Shown here: in pieces, positions 37,963 to 45,619 of the stretch
How the letters are laid out: the number at the start of each line of letters is the position of its first letter
How positions within the stretch are numbered: position 1 is the first letter of the stretch
NCBI RefSeq assembly: GCF_031656915.1
Contig: NZ_CP134227.1
Coordinates: forward strand, 3,534,001-3,598,000
Source: Nocardioides marmorisolisilvae
GTDB lineage: Bacteria > Actinomycetota > Actinomycetes > Propionibacteriales > Nocardioidaceae
Direction of reading: 5' to 3'
Length of the DNA stretch: 64,000 nt
Made by a program: the position numbers and the translations under genes
The notes under the pieces: model-generated
Database searches by the model: none
Seen by the model: only the letters and a program-made list of their open reading frames with translations
Told to the model about the DNA's origin: nothing

Positions 37963-40047
37963 GTGCCCGCCCCCGTGACCGCAGACCTGCCATCGCCCGA
38001 CCAGCTGCTCAGCGCCCTCGACCCCGAGCAGCGCGCGGTCGCCGAGGCGTTGCGAGGCCCGGTCCGGGTCCTCGCCGGCGCGGGCACCGGCAAGACGCGG
38101 GCGATCACCCACCGGATCGCCTACGGCGTGGCATCGGGCGTCTACAAGCCCACCGAGGTGCTGGCCGTCACCTTCACCACCCGGGCCGCCGGGGAGATGC
38201 GCGGCAGGCTGCGCGGCCTGGGGGCTGCGGGCGTGCAGGCGCGGACCTTCCACTCCGCTGCGCTGCGCCAGGTCCGGTTCTTCTGGCCGAAGGTCTACGG
38301 GGGCGCCCCGCCCCAGCTGATCGAGTCCAAGATCCCGATCGTCGCGGTGGCCGCCCGGCGCAACCGGCTCCAGGTCGACCAGGCCCGGCTGCGGGACCTC
38401 GCTGCGGAGATCGAGTGGGCCAAGGTCAGCAACGTCCTCCCCGACGACTACCCGCGCCTCGCCGGCACCCGCCACCGTGAGGTCACCGGCCTCGATGCGC
38501 CGACCGTGGCACGCGTCTTCGCGACCTACGAGGAGCTCAAGCGGGAGCAGGGCCGGATGGACATGGAGGACGTCCTGCTCTGCGCCGCGGCGCTGCTGGC
38601 CGAGGACGAGCGGGTCGCCGCCGAGGTCCGCCGGCAGTACAAGTGGTTCGTCGTCGACGAGTTCCAAGACGTCAGCCCGATCCAGTCGGCGCTGCTCGAG
38701 CTCTGGCTGGGCGGGCGTCACGAGATCTGCGTGGTCGGTGACCCGACGCAGACGATCTACTCGTTCGCGGGCGCCCGGGCCTCCTACCTCACCGACTTCG
38801 CGGCGAGCCATCCCGGCACCACCAGCATCGAGCTGGTCCGCAACTACCGCTCGACCCCGCAGGTGATCGCGACCGCCAACGCCCTGACCAGGGGCAGCTC
38901 CACTCGGGGCGTGGAGCTGCGCCCCCAGCACGAGTCCGGCCCCGAGGTGGCCTGGCACGAGCTCCCCGACGAGGTCGCCGAGGGTGAGGCGGTCGCCGCC
39001 GAGGTGCTGCGGTTGCAGCGCGCGGGCGTGCCGCTGCGGGAGATCGCCGTGCTGTTCCGGATCAATGCCCAGTCCGAGGGGTTCGAGGAGGCGCTCGCCG
39101 CTCGCGGCATCCCGTACGTCGTCCGCGGGGCGGCTCGCTTCTTCGACCGCAGCGAGGTGCGGCAGGCGATCGCCCTGCTGCGGGCCGAGGCCCGGGCCGG
39201 CGAAGCTCCCCACGATGACGTCGGTCCGCGGGTCCGTGCCGTGCTCGCCGGGATGGGCTGGACGTCCGAGGCGCCCGGCGGGCGTGGGCAGGCCCGCGAC
39301 AGGTGGGAGTCGCTGATGGCGCTGGTCTCCCAGGCCGACGACTACGCGGAGGCAGAGCTCGCGGGCACCCTCGAGGGCTTCGTGGCCGAGCTCGATCGTC
39401 GCGCCCACGAGCAGCACGCCCCGGTGGCCGAGGGGGTCACCCTGGCCACCCTGCACGCCGCGAAGGGGCTGGAGTGGGATGCGGTGTTCTGCTGCGGACT
39501 GCAGGAGGGCACCCTCCCGATCACCTACGCGGACACGCCCGAGGCGGTCGAGGAGGAGCGCCGGCTGCTCTATGTCGGGATCACCCGTGCGCGCCGTCAC
39601 CTGTGGCTGTCCTGGTCGCTGGCCCGCAGCCCCGGGGGCCAGGCGCGGCGCCGGCCCTCGCGCTTCCTCGACGGCCTGCGCCCGGCCTCGGCCACCGACC
39701 GACCGGCGGGGGGCTCGGCCGGCTCGTCGCGCCGGTCACGCAGTCGCCGGGCCGCGGTCTGCAAGCTGTGCCGGCGTCCCTTGGCGACCTCGGGGGAGCG
39801 CAACCGCGGCTACTGCCAGGACTGTCCGGTCCCGTACGACGAGTCGCTGTTCGACGCGTTGAAGTCGTGGCGCAAGGAGCGCGCCGAGGCCGAGAGCGTG
39901 CCGGCGTACGTCGTCTTCTCCGACGCCACCCTCGAGGCCCTCGCCGAGGTGCGGCCCACCGACCGCGATGCGTTGCTGCGGATCAACGGCATCGGCCCCT
40001 CCAAGCTGGAGAAGTACGCCGACGACGTGCTGGCGATCCTGGCCTGA
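37963..40047 (+). CDS. uvrD2: UvrD2-type ATP-dependent DNA helicase with HRDC domain
   Basis: 694 residues from GTG. SF1 motifs: RVLAGAGTGKTRAITHRI (I), TFTTRAAGEMRGRL (Ia), WFVVDEFQDVSPIQ (II), VVGDPTQTIYSFAGA (III), HAAKGLEWDAVF (V) and GITRARRHLWLS (VI). The C-terminus carries a tetracysteine motif (CKLCRRPL, then YCQDCP) joined to an HRDC domain ending INGIGPSKLEKYADDVLAI. In mycobacterial UvrD2 the tetracysteine is needed for unwinding while HRDC is dispensable. It is a DNA repair helicase. Confidence 0.94.
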   Translation: MPAPVTADLPSPDQLLSALDPEQRAVAEALRGPVRVLAGAGTGKTRAITHRIAYGVASGVYKPTEVLAVTFTTRAAGEMRGRLRGLGAAGVQARTFHSAALRQVRFFWPKVYGGAPPQLIESKIPIVAVAARRNRLQVDQARLRDLAAEIEWAKVSNVLPDDYPRLAGTRHREVTGLDAPTVARVFATYEELKREQGRMDMEDVLLCAAALLAEDERVAAEVRRQYKWFVVDEFQDVSPIQSALLELWLGGRHEICVVGDPTQTIYSFAGARASYLTDFAASHPGTTSIELVRNYRSTPQVIATANALTRGSSTRGVELRPQHESGPEVAWHELPDEVAEGEAVAAEVLRLQRAGVPLREIAVLFRINAQSEGFEEALAARGIPYVVRGAARFFDRSEVRQAIALLRAEARAGEAPHDDVGPRVRAVLAGMGWTSEAPGGRGQARDRWESLMALVSQADDYAEAELAGTLEGFVAELDRRAHEQHAPVAEGVTLATLHAAKGLEWDAVFCCGLQEGTLPITYADTPEAVEEERRLLYVGITRARRHLWLSWSLARSPGGQARRRPSRFLDGLRPASATDRPAGGSAGSSRRSRSRRAAVCKLCRRPLATSGERNRGYCQDCPVPYDESLFDALKSWRKERAEAESVPAYVVFSDATLEALAEVRPTDRDALLRINGIGPSKLEKYADDVLAILA

Positions 40048-40071
40048 GAACGGCGGCCAGCTCGGGGCTTC

Positions 40072-40111
40072 CTTAAATGATTTGCGCGCCCGAATGAGGG
40101 CGGCGTAACTT
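40072..40111 (+). promoter_or_regulatory. whiB7-type promoter with AT-rich activator site
   Basis: TTGCGC (40082-40087) and TAACTT (40106-40111) are separated by 18 bases. The 10 bases just upstream of the -35 box, TTAAATGATT, are AT-rich in a GC-rich region. WhiB7 proteins bind such an AT-rich site next to the -35 through an AT-hook and activate their own promoter; the layout here fits autoregulation. Confidence 0.6.
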
Positions 40112-40183
40112 GACCCTCACGACTTGCGCACCACGGAGCTGACAACTCCGGCGCCCGACCAGCACGAAGGAGGTGCACCGACG

Positions 40184-40375
40184 ATGAGCAACAACACCAG
40201 CATCTGGACGATCGACCGTGGCTACGCCATGCCTTCCGCCGCGGCCGCTTGCGTCGTGCCCTCCCACGCCGGTGCTGCCCTCCGCCGCACGCGTGGTGCC
40301 GTCGATCTGACCGCCGGTTTCGTGACCGAGCCGAAGTTCGACGCGGGTCCCCGCACCTGGAGTCCACCGATCTGA
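40184..40375 (+). CDS. Upstream ORF in the whiB7 leader
   Basis: 63 codons starting at ATG with GAAGGAGG seven to ten bases ahead. The peptide opens MSNNTSIWTIDRGYAMPSAA and has no known domain. It lies between the whiB7 promoter and an intrinsic terminator. In other actinobacteria a leader ORF before whiB7 lets ribosome-targeting antibiotics change leader folding and relieve termination. The strong ribosome-binding site supports real translation; the peptide itself is probably not the functional product. Confidence 0.65.
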   Translation: MSNNTSIWTIDRGYAMPSAAAACVVPSHAGAALRRTRGAVDLTAGFVTEPKFDAGPRTWSPPI

Positions 40376-40406
40376 CGAGTCCTGACTCGACGACCGGCAA
40401 CCTCCA

Positions 40407-40448
40407 GGCCGCGGAACCCACCAAGGGATCCGCGGCCGTTCTGTTTTT
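40407..40448 (+). terminator. Intrinsic terminator (attenuator) in the whiB7 leader
   Basis: GGCCGCGGA (40407-40415) pairs with TCCGCGGCC (40429-40437) and is followed by GTTCTGTTTTT. It is a textbook Rho-independent terminator about 75 bases upstream of the whiB7 start and 30 bases after the leader ORF, so transcription must read through it to express whiB7. Confidence 0.85.
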
Positions 40449-40521
40449 CCGGCACCGGATCTCGCCCGGCTGTTCTCAACCCGCAGTTGCTCGCAGAAGT
40501 TCGAAAAGTAGGAGGAAGCAC

Positions 40522-40803
40522 ATGAGCACCAGTGCTCTCGACCCCGCCCAGGCGGACGAGGCGGAACGGTTGCCCTGTCGCAGGGAGGACCCGGAGCTGT
40601 TCTTCGCCGAGTCACCCAGCGACGTCGAGCTCGCCAAGGCCCTGTGCACGAGCTGCCCGGTCGTTGCCGAGTGCCTCGCCGGTGCGCTCGAGCGCCGTGA
40701 GCCGTGGGGTGTGTGGGGCGGCCAACTGTTCCTCCAAGGAGTGGTGATCCCCCGCAAGCGCCCCCGCGGTCGGCCCCGCAAGGACGCTGTCGTCGCGGCC
40801 TGA
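40522..40803 (+). CDS. whiB7: WhiB7 family redox-sensing transcriptional activator
   Basis: 93 residues; the ATG at 40522 follows AGGAGGAAG. Four cysteines (LPCRREDPE, then ALCTSCPVVAECLAG) bind a 4Fe-4S cluster, EPWGVWGG is the sigma-factor-interacting turn, and RGRPRK is the AT-hook that distinguishes WhiB7 from other Wbl proteins. WhiB7 binds the primary sigma factor and activates intrinsic resistance genes (efflux, ribosome protection or methylation) under antibiotic or redox stress. Promoter, leader ORF and attenuator upstream show how it is controlled. Confidence 0.95.
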   Translation: MSTSALDPAQADEAERLPCRREDPELFFAESPSDVELAKALCTSCPVVAECLAGALERREPWGVWGGQLFLQGVVIPRKRPRGRPRKDAVVAA

Positions 40804-40846
40804 GCAACCAGACACCATGACCGGAATACCTGATCGGAGCAAGACC

Positions 40847-41014
40847 ATGGAACACCTCATCCACGAGGACCTGGCGCGTGCCCATGTCGGCGCGCGCCTC
40901 CGGGAGGCGCAGCTGACCCGCCGCGAGCAGCAGCTCGTTCGGGCCAAGCGCCTCTCCCGCAGGGCGGAGCGCGCCGCCGCACAGGCGCGGCTGGCCCTGG
41001 CCCGCGCCCTGTAG
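40847..41014 (+). CDS. Small basic helical protein downstream of whiB7
   Basis: 55 residues from ATG at 40847 with GGAG upstream; an ATG at 40817 would add ten residues. It opens MEHLIHEDLARAHVGARLRE and continues as one long amphipathic helix rich in Arg, Ala and Leu. No domain is recognised. It lies within the likely whiB7 transcript, before a strong terminator. Confidence 0.55.
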   Translation: MEHLIHEDLARAHVGARLREAQLTRREQQLVRAKRLSRRAERAAAQARLALARAL

Positions 41015-41039
41015 TGGGCAGCGAGGCACCTGCGGGCAC

Positions 41040-41074
41040 GGGGCCGGTTCCACCACTGTGGTGGAACCGGCCCC
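41040..41074. terminator. Strong terminator hairpin
   Basis: GGGGCCGGTTCCACCA (41040-41055) and TGGTGGAACCGGCCCC (41059-41074) pair perfectly around a 3-base loop, followed by TTGTG. It ends the whiB7 transcription unit. Confidence 0.8.
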
Positions 41075-41165
41075 TTGTGCTCTCCGGGCCAGCGCAACGG
41101 AGCCCAGCGTCCCGGCCGCGCGGCATCGTGCGCTCGTCCAGCGCGCGACGTAGCGTGGCGTCGTG

Positions 41166-41324
41166 GTGACCTGTGACTTCTGCGGCAGCACCGAGCCCGG
41201 CGAGCAGCCGCCGGTGAGCTGGACCTCGGCCACCGAGCAGGGGCGGCTCAAGTTGTTCTGCGCACGCTGCTCACGCGAGTACCTGCGGTCGATGGAGGCG
41301 AAGCTGGACTCCGACCACTGGTGA
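41166..41324 (+). CDS. Small zinc-ribbon protein
   Basis: 52 residues from GTG at 41166 (a GTG at 41163 also fits). It opens with VTCDFCGSTEPG and has LFCARCSREYLRSMEAKL before ending DSDHW; the two CxxC pairs should bind one zinc. Conserved actinobacterial proteins of this size have the same pattern and end in an acidic-aromatic tail. The function is unknown. It stands alone, convergent with the ABC1 kinase gene. Confidence 0.65.
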   Translation: MTCDFCGSTEPGEQPPVSWTSATEQGRLKLFCARCSREYLRSMEAKLDSDHW

Positions 41325-41336
41325 GTGGGCTGCAGG

Positions 41337-42698
41337 CTAGCGCGGGTCGGCGAACCCGGGCAGGTTCTCCTCCAGCAGGGCGCGGAACGGCAGCTCGGCC
41401 TCGAGCTGGCTGAGCACCCCGATGGCGCCGGTCCAGGTGCGGTGGATCAGCAGGTACGACGGCGGCAGGTTCAACCGCAGCATGGTGGCGTAGGCCTCCC
41501 CGCGCGGGTCGTTGAGGCGCCGGAACTGTCGACGCATCCATTGGCGGGAGAACTGGAAGGTCTCCTCGGCGGCCGGCTCGATGAAGGGGCCGAGATAGGC
41601 GCGGAGCTGGTCGGCGTCGAGGCGGATCCGCTCTCGGATGAACCCCTCCTCGCGCAGCTGGTCGACCAGCTGGTCGTAGTCGTCCATCGCCGCGATCCGG
41701 ATCAGCGCGCCCAGCGACCGGGGCAGGCCACGCTCCGGCAGTCGCGCTACGGCTCCGAAGTCGAGCACGCCGAGGCGTCCGGGCGTGCCGTCGGCGCTCG
41801 GCAGCGGACGGAAGTTACCCGGGTGAGGGTCCGCGTGCAGCATCCCGGTGCGCGACGGCCCGCCGAAGAGGAACCGGACGAAGTGCCCGGCGTAGTGATC
41901 GCGCTCCTCCTGGGTGCCGTCCCGGATCACCTGGGCGAGCGACCCGGGACTCTCCAGCCACTCGGTGACCAGGACGTGCGGGCTGCCGGCCACCACGTCG
42001 GGCACCACGATGTCCGGGTCGTCGCGGTAGGCGGCCGCGAAGGTCCGCTGCGCATCGGCCTCGAGGCCATAGTCGAGCTCCTCGGCTGCCCGCGCCTGCA
42101 GCTCGGCGAGCAGCGGCTTGACCTCGATGCCGGGCACCATGGGGCCCAGGGAGCGAGCCAGTCGGGCCAGCTGTCGCAGGTCGGAGCGCAACGCCTCGCC
42201 CGCGCCCGGGTACTGGACCTTGACGGCGACCCCGAGGCGGCGGTCACCGGTCCCCGCCCCCGGCTCGACCCAGATGCCCTTGTGCACCTGCCCGATCGAG
42301 GCGGCCGCCGCGGGGACGGCGTCGAAGTCGACCAGGTGCTCGTGCCAGTTCGCGCCGAGATCCTCGGCCAGCCGCTGCCGGATCATGATCGTCGGCATCG
42401 GCGGTGCGGAGTCCTGCAGGCGGGTCAGCTGCTCGCGGTACGGCGCGGCCAGCTCCTCGGGCAGCGCTGCCTCGAAGATCGACATCGCCTGGCCGAACTT
42501 CATCGCCCCGCCCTTGAGCTCGCCCAACGTCCGGAAGAGCTGCTCGGCGGTGCGTTGCTGGATCTCGGTCAGCACCGCCTCGGACGACGCGCCGCCGAGC
42601 CGCTTGCCCAGACCGACCGCGCTGCGGCCGGCGTACCCCAGCGGCAGCGCCGCGAGTCGGGCGGTGCGGGCCACCGCCTTGCGGGGAAGGTCGTTCAC
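41337..42698 (-). CDS. ABC1/UbiB (AarF) family atypical kinase
   Basis: 453 residues from GTG at 42698, which overlaps the upstream gene by four bases. The family motif KGGAMKFGQAMS (KxGQ) blocks the active site entrance, AAAASIGQVHKGIW is the A-rich loop that replaces the glycine-rich loop, and MLHADPHPGNFRPL with VLDFGAVARL holds the catalytic and metal residues. Members act as ATPases or kinases tied to lipids and quinones. The mycobacterial homologue Rv3197 has been linked to macrolide resistance near whiB7. Confidence 0.92.
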   Translation of the reverse strand: MNDLPRKAVARTARLAALPLGYAGRSAVGLGKRLGGASSEAVLTEIQQRTAEQLFRTLGELKGGAMKFGQAMSIFEAALPEELAAPYREQLTRLQDSAPPMPTIMIRQRLAEDLGANWHEHLVDFDAVPAAAASIGQVHKGIWVEPGAGTGDRRLGVAVKVQYPGAGEALRSDLRQLARLARSLGPMVPGIEVKPLLAELQARAAEELDYGLEADAQRTFAAAYRDDPDIVVPDVVAGSPHVLVTEWLESPGSLAQVIRDGTQEERDHYAGHFVRFLFGGPSRTGMLHADPHPGNFRPLPSADGTPGRLGVLDFGAVARLPERGLPRSLGALIRIAAMDDYDQLVDQLREEGFIRERIRLDADQLRAYLGPFIEPAAEETFQFSRQWMRRQFRRLNDPRGEAYATMLRLNLPPSYLLIHRTWTGAIGVLSQLEAELPFRALLEENLPGFADPR

Positions 42699-43534
42699 CC
42701 CGCCAGTCTGCCCGATGGGCGCGCGTCCTCCGGCGCGGCCTCGTCGGTCCACCCGCACGCGCAGCCGGGGTGACGCAGCCAGCGGGCGGCGACCATGCCG
42801 CTCAGCGCGCCGTCGACGGTGATCGTGGTGGACCAGGTCGCCGGCCGGGCGCCGCCGAGATGACCGGCCAGGTCGTGCAGGGCCCAGCTGGTGAGCAGCA
42901 CTGCGAGCAGGGGGTCCACCGGATCCGCCACGGCATCGGGCCGGGGCCGGCCGGACGCCGCGGCGTACCGGGTGACCACCGCGTGGTGGCCCGGGTCCTC
43001 GTCCGCGCGGTGCTCGTCGAGGCAGCGCAGGCAGGCCGTCACGCCGGGGACGACCAGTGGACCGAGCACCGCGGCCCCGTCGACCAACCGGACCGCGATG
43101 TGCGTCGTCCGCGACCGGAGCAGCGGGTCGAGCAGGTCACGGTCGAGCTCGCCACGGCTGAGCACCAGGGCGGCATCGCCCGGGTCCGCGGCGGACGGGT
43201 CGTGACGGGCCAGGCCGGCGGCGTCCAGGAGCGCGCCCGGATCCAGGTCGGAGGCGGCGGCGCCCAGGTCTCCGTGCACGGCGATCCGGGCGCGCACCGG
43301 CTGCTCGGCATCGGCGTCCACGACTAGGCCCGCCGCCACCAGCTCGTCGAGGGTGCTGCGCGCCTCCGGGTCGTCGGGCAGGGTGTCGCGCGCGAGCAGC
43401 GCCTCTACCAGGCGGGTGTTCGCGGCGCTGCGCGTGAGGACCGCGCACCGGTCGGCGGTGATCCCGATCTGCAACAGTCCACGACCACGGTCGACGACCC
43501 GCAGCCCGGGGGCGAGGATCGGATGGCGGAGCAT
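42695..43534 (-). CDS. ThiF/E1-like (TOMM cyclodehydratase-type) protein
   Basis: 279 residues from the ATG opening MLRHPILAPGLRVVDRG. The N-terminal 80 residues resemble the peptide-clamp or winged-helix part of TOMM maturation proteins, and the later GVTACLRCLDEHRADEDPG and HPGCACGWTDE supply CxxC and CxC cysteines as in E1-like folds. The nucleotide-binding GxGxxG motif is not evident, so catalysis is doubtful. It overlaps the ABC1 kinase gene by four bases. Order matches Rv3196. Confidence 0.65.
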   Translation of the reverse strand: MLRHPILAPGLRVVDRGRGLLQIGITADRCAVLTRSAANTRLVEALLARDTLPDDPEARSTLDELVAAGLVVDADAEQPVRARIAVHGDLGAAASDLDPGALLDAAGLARHDPSAADPGDAALVLSRGELDRDLLDPLLRSRTTHIAVRLVDGAAVLGPLVVPGVTACLRCLDEHRADEDPGHHAVVTRYAAASGRPRPDAVADPVDPLLAVLLTSWALHDLAGHLGGARPATWSTTITVDGALSGMVAARWLRHPGCACGWTDEAAPEDARPSGRLAG

Positions 43535-43608
43535 CCGCAGACGGTAGAGCCGGGCGGCCGCACCCGTCGAACGGCCGTCCACAGGGCTTCGCCCGGAGCG
43601 GGCGAACG

Positions 43609-43646
43609 CGCGAAGGCGGACCCCCCGAGGGGGATCCGCCTTCGCG
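43609..43646 (-). terminator. Terminator hairpin after the DUF5679 gene
   Basis: CGCGAAGGCGGA (43609-43620) pairs with TCCGCCTTCGCG (43635-43646), extended inside by C5/G5 pairing. It lies 22 bases beyond the stop of the minus-strand DUF5679 gene and before the next minus-strand gene. Confidence 0.75.
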
Positions 43647-43667
43647 AAATCGGATGCGGCGTGAAGC

Positions 43668-43826
43668 TCAGGCCTTGCCGAGGATCCGGTTGAGGTTGGT
43701 GCCGCAGACGGGGCAGACGGCCTTCGCCATCCGGGTGCCCTTGTCGTTCACCCTGACCTCGCCCTCGGCCTCGCGCTTCTCCTTGCACTTCACGCAGTAG
43801 AACTCGCCGCTCCAGGTCTCCGCCAT
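43668..43826 (-). CDS. DUF5679 zinc-ribbon protein
   Basis: 52 residues from ATG at 43826 with an AGGAGG-like sequence just upstream. FYCVKCKEKRE and KAVCPVCGTNLNRILGK form the zinc pair of a small treble-clef-like ribbon. The family is widespread in Actinobacteria and of unknown role. Confidence 0.8.
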   Translation of the reverse strand: MAETWSGEFYCVKCKEKREAEGEVRVNDKGTRMAKAVCPVCGTNLNRILGKA

Positions 43827-44017
43827 GACGGCCTCCTTGTTCTGGTTGTTCGTGGTCGTCGCGGCGGGGATTGCAGGGAAGTCCCGCCGGGGTCCGGCCT
43901 GCGGACCGGTTACGACACTAGTCGACTGCGGCGGGGATTCCGTGCACCGGGGCGAGCCGGCGCCAGGCGTGTCCCGGCGCGACCACGCGGCCCGGATCGC
44001 AAAGTAGCCTCACCGTC

Positions 44018-44833
44018 ATGACCCACGTGCCCGACCTGGCCGGGCTGGATCTGGCGCACCTGAGTGTGCGTCGGCCCAGCGACGGCGTCGTCGTACTCAC
44101 CCTGGACAACCCCGACCAGCGCAACGCGATGTCGGCGGAGATGACCGATTCCTGGGGCCGCGCGCTCGATGCGGTCGCCGCGGACCCCGACGTACGCGCG
44201 GTCGTGGTGACCGGCGCAGGGACGGCGTTCTGCTCCGGTGGCGACACCGGCTGGATCGCCTCCGAGCCGGACGCCGGGGTCGACCGGCTGCGCAGCCGGA
44301 TGATCGGGTTCTATCGCGCCTGGCTGCGGATCCGCGACCTCGAGGTGCCCACGATCGCGGCGGTCAACGGGCCGGCGATCGGGGCCGGTCTGTGCGTCGC
44401 GCTCGCCTGCGACCTGCGCTTCGCGGCACGCGGGGCGCGGTTGTCCGCGCCGTTCGTCAAGCTCGGGATGCACCCGGGGATGGCCGCGACCCATCTCCTG
44501 CCCGACGTCGTCGGCCCGGCCACGGCACGTGACCTGCTGCTCACCGGACGGACGGTGGACGCCGACGAGGCGCTTGCCCTGGGGCTGGTCTCGCGGGTCC
44601 TCGACCCCGAGCGCTTCGAGACCGAGGTGCTGGCCGCCGCCACCGAGATCGCCGCGACGGCGCCGATCGCATCCCGCTACACCACGGTGGCGTTGCGCGA
44701 CGGGCACGCCGACATCGAGTCCGCCCTGCAGTGGGAGGCGCTCGCGCAGCCGGTCACGATGGCGACCGCCGACCTCCAGGAGGGCATCGCCGCGGCGAGG
44801 GAGCGCCGTGCCCCGCGGTTCCGCGGCCACTGA
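44018..44833 (+). CDS. Enoyl-CoA hydratase/isomerase family protein
   Basis: 271 residues. LTLDNPDQRNAMSAEM, VVVTGAGTAFCSGGDTGWI and VNGPAIGAGLCVALACDLRFAA are the crotonase oxyanion-hole and substrate motifs. The first catalytic glutamate position of true hydratases is not conserved in an obvious way (PFVKLGMHPGMAAT region), so it could be an isomerase or another crotonase. It acts on acyl-CoA in the cytoplasm. Confidence 0.88.
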   Translation: MTHVPDLAGLDLAHLSVRRPSDGVVVLTLDNPDQRNAMSAEMTDSWGRALDAVAADPDVRAVVVTGAGTAFCSGGDTGWIASEPDAGVDRLRSRMIGFYRAWLRIRDLEVPTIAAVNGPAIGAGLCVALACDLRFAARGARLSAPFVKLGMHPGMAATHLLPDVVGPATARDLLLTGRTVDADEALALGLVSRVLDPERFETEVLAAATEIAATAPIASRYTTVALRDGHADIESALQWEALAQPVTMATADLQEGIAAARERRAPRFRGH

Positions 44834-44863
44834 GCCCGCGCTGCCCGACGTCGGGACGGAGAC

Positions 44864-44937
44864 GAGGCCCTCGACGATCCCTGCAGCTGCGTTTGCCTTC
44901 CCCTTGCGAACGCAACCTCGAGGTCGTCGAGGGCCTC
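44864..44937. repeat. Long two-tier hairpin
   Basis: GAGGCCCTCGACGA (44864-44877) pairs perfectly with TCGTCGAGGGCCTC (44924-44937). The 46-base interior can form a second stem, TGCGTT with AACGCA. It lies 30 bases after the enoyl-CoA hydratase gene and could be its terminator, although it is longer than needed and has no T-run. Confidence 0.6.
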
Positions 44938-44993
44938 AATGAGTGCCAACCTAGGGGGAGTGCGCCGGCCGGTCAATGCGGTTGGCGACCGAC

Positions 44994-45068
44994 CTGTCCA
45001 CCACCTGTGGACAACCCTGTGGAAAGGTGTGGACGACCGGCCGTGTGTTGTGGATCACATGTGGAGGA
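44994..45068. promoter_or_regulatory. Helically phased cluster of DnaA-box-like 9-mers
   Basis: TGTGGACAA at 45006 is an exact reverse complement of the actinobacterial DnaA box TTGTCCACA. TGTGGAAAG (45018), TGTGGACGA (45028), TGTGGATCA (45049) and TGTGGAGGA (45060) follow on the same strand, spaced 12, 10, 21 and 11 bases. CTGTCCACC (44994) is in the opposite orientation. The spacing near whole helical turns suggests cooperative binding on one face. Confidence 0.45.
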
Positions 45069-45082
45069 AGGGCGTTGAGCCG

Positions 45083-45619
45083 GTGCTGAGCGCGGAACCC
45101 GAGGACACGCCCGCGACCGGGCCACACGACGGGCCACAGGACGGTCCCCGAGACTGGCGCAGCGACCGGATCGGCGCCGCCCTGCGCGGGGAGAACCCCA
45201 CCGTGCTCGCCCGGGTGCCGGCCGGGTTCGCCGTCATCGGCGACGTGCAGTGGCTCCCCGGCTACTGCGTGCTGCTCACCGACGACCCCGCCGTGGAGCG
45301 ACTCTCGGACCTCGCGCCAACCGCCCGCGCCGACTACCTCGACTCGGTGGCCCGGCTGGCCGCCGCGGTGGAACGGGCCTGTGCCGCCGCCGATCCGGGG
45401 TTCCGGCGGGTCAACATCGAGATCCTCGGCAACACCGACCCCTACCTGCACGCGCACGTGTGGCCGCGCTACGGCTGGGAGCCGGTCGATCTGGTCGGCC
45501 ATCCGGTGTGGCTCTACCCGCGCACGCACTGGTCGGACCCCGCGCACGCGCTCGATGCGCGTCACGACCCGCTGCGCGCCGCGATCACCGCGGAGCTGAT
45601 CGAGACGGGGCGCCGGTGA
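45083..45619 (+). CDS. HIT-like nucleotide hydrolase
   Basis: 178 residues from GTG at 45083, with GGAGGAAGGG about eleven bases upstream; ATG at 45059 is the alternative but lies in the repeat cluster. VNIEILGNTDPYLHAHVWPRYGWEP contains a HxHxW version of the histidine triad. Such proteins cut dinucleoside polyphosphates or AMP conjugates. The third histidine is not conserved, which is common in the HIT-like branch. It overlaps the MFS gene by four bases. Confidence 0.75.
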   Translation: MLSAEPEDTPATGPHDGPQDGPRDWRSDRIGAALRGENPTVLARVPAGFAVIGDVQWLPGYCVLLTDDPAVERLSDLAPTARADYLDSVARLAAAVERACAAADPGFRRVNIEILGNTDPYLHAHVWPRYGWEPVDLVGHPVWLYPRTHWSDPAHALDARHDPLRAAITAELIETGRR

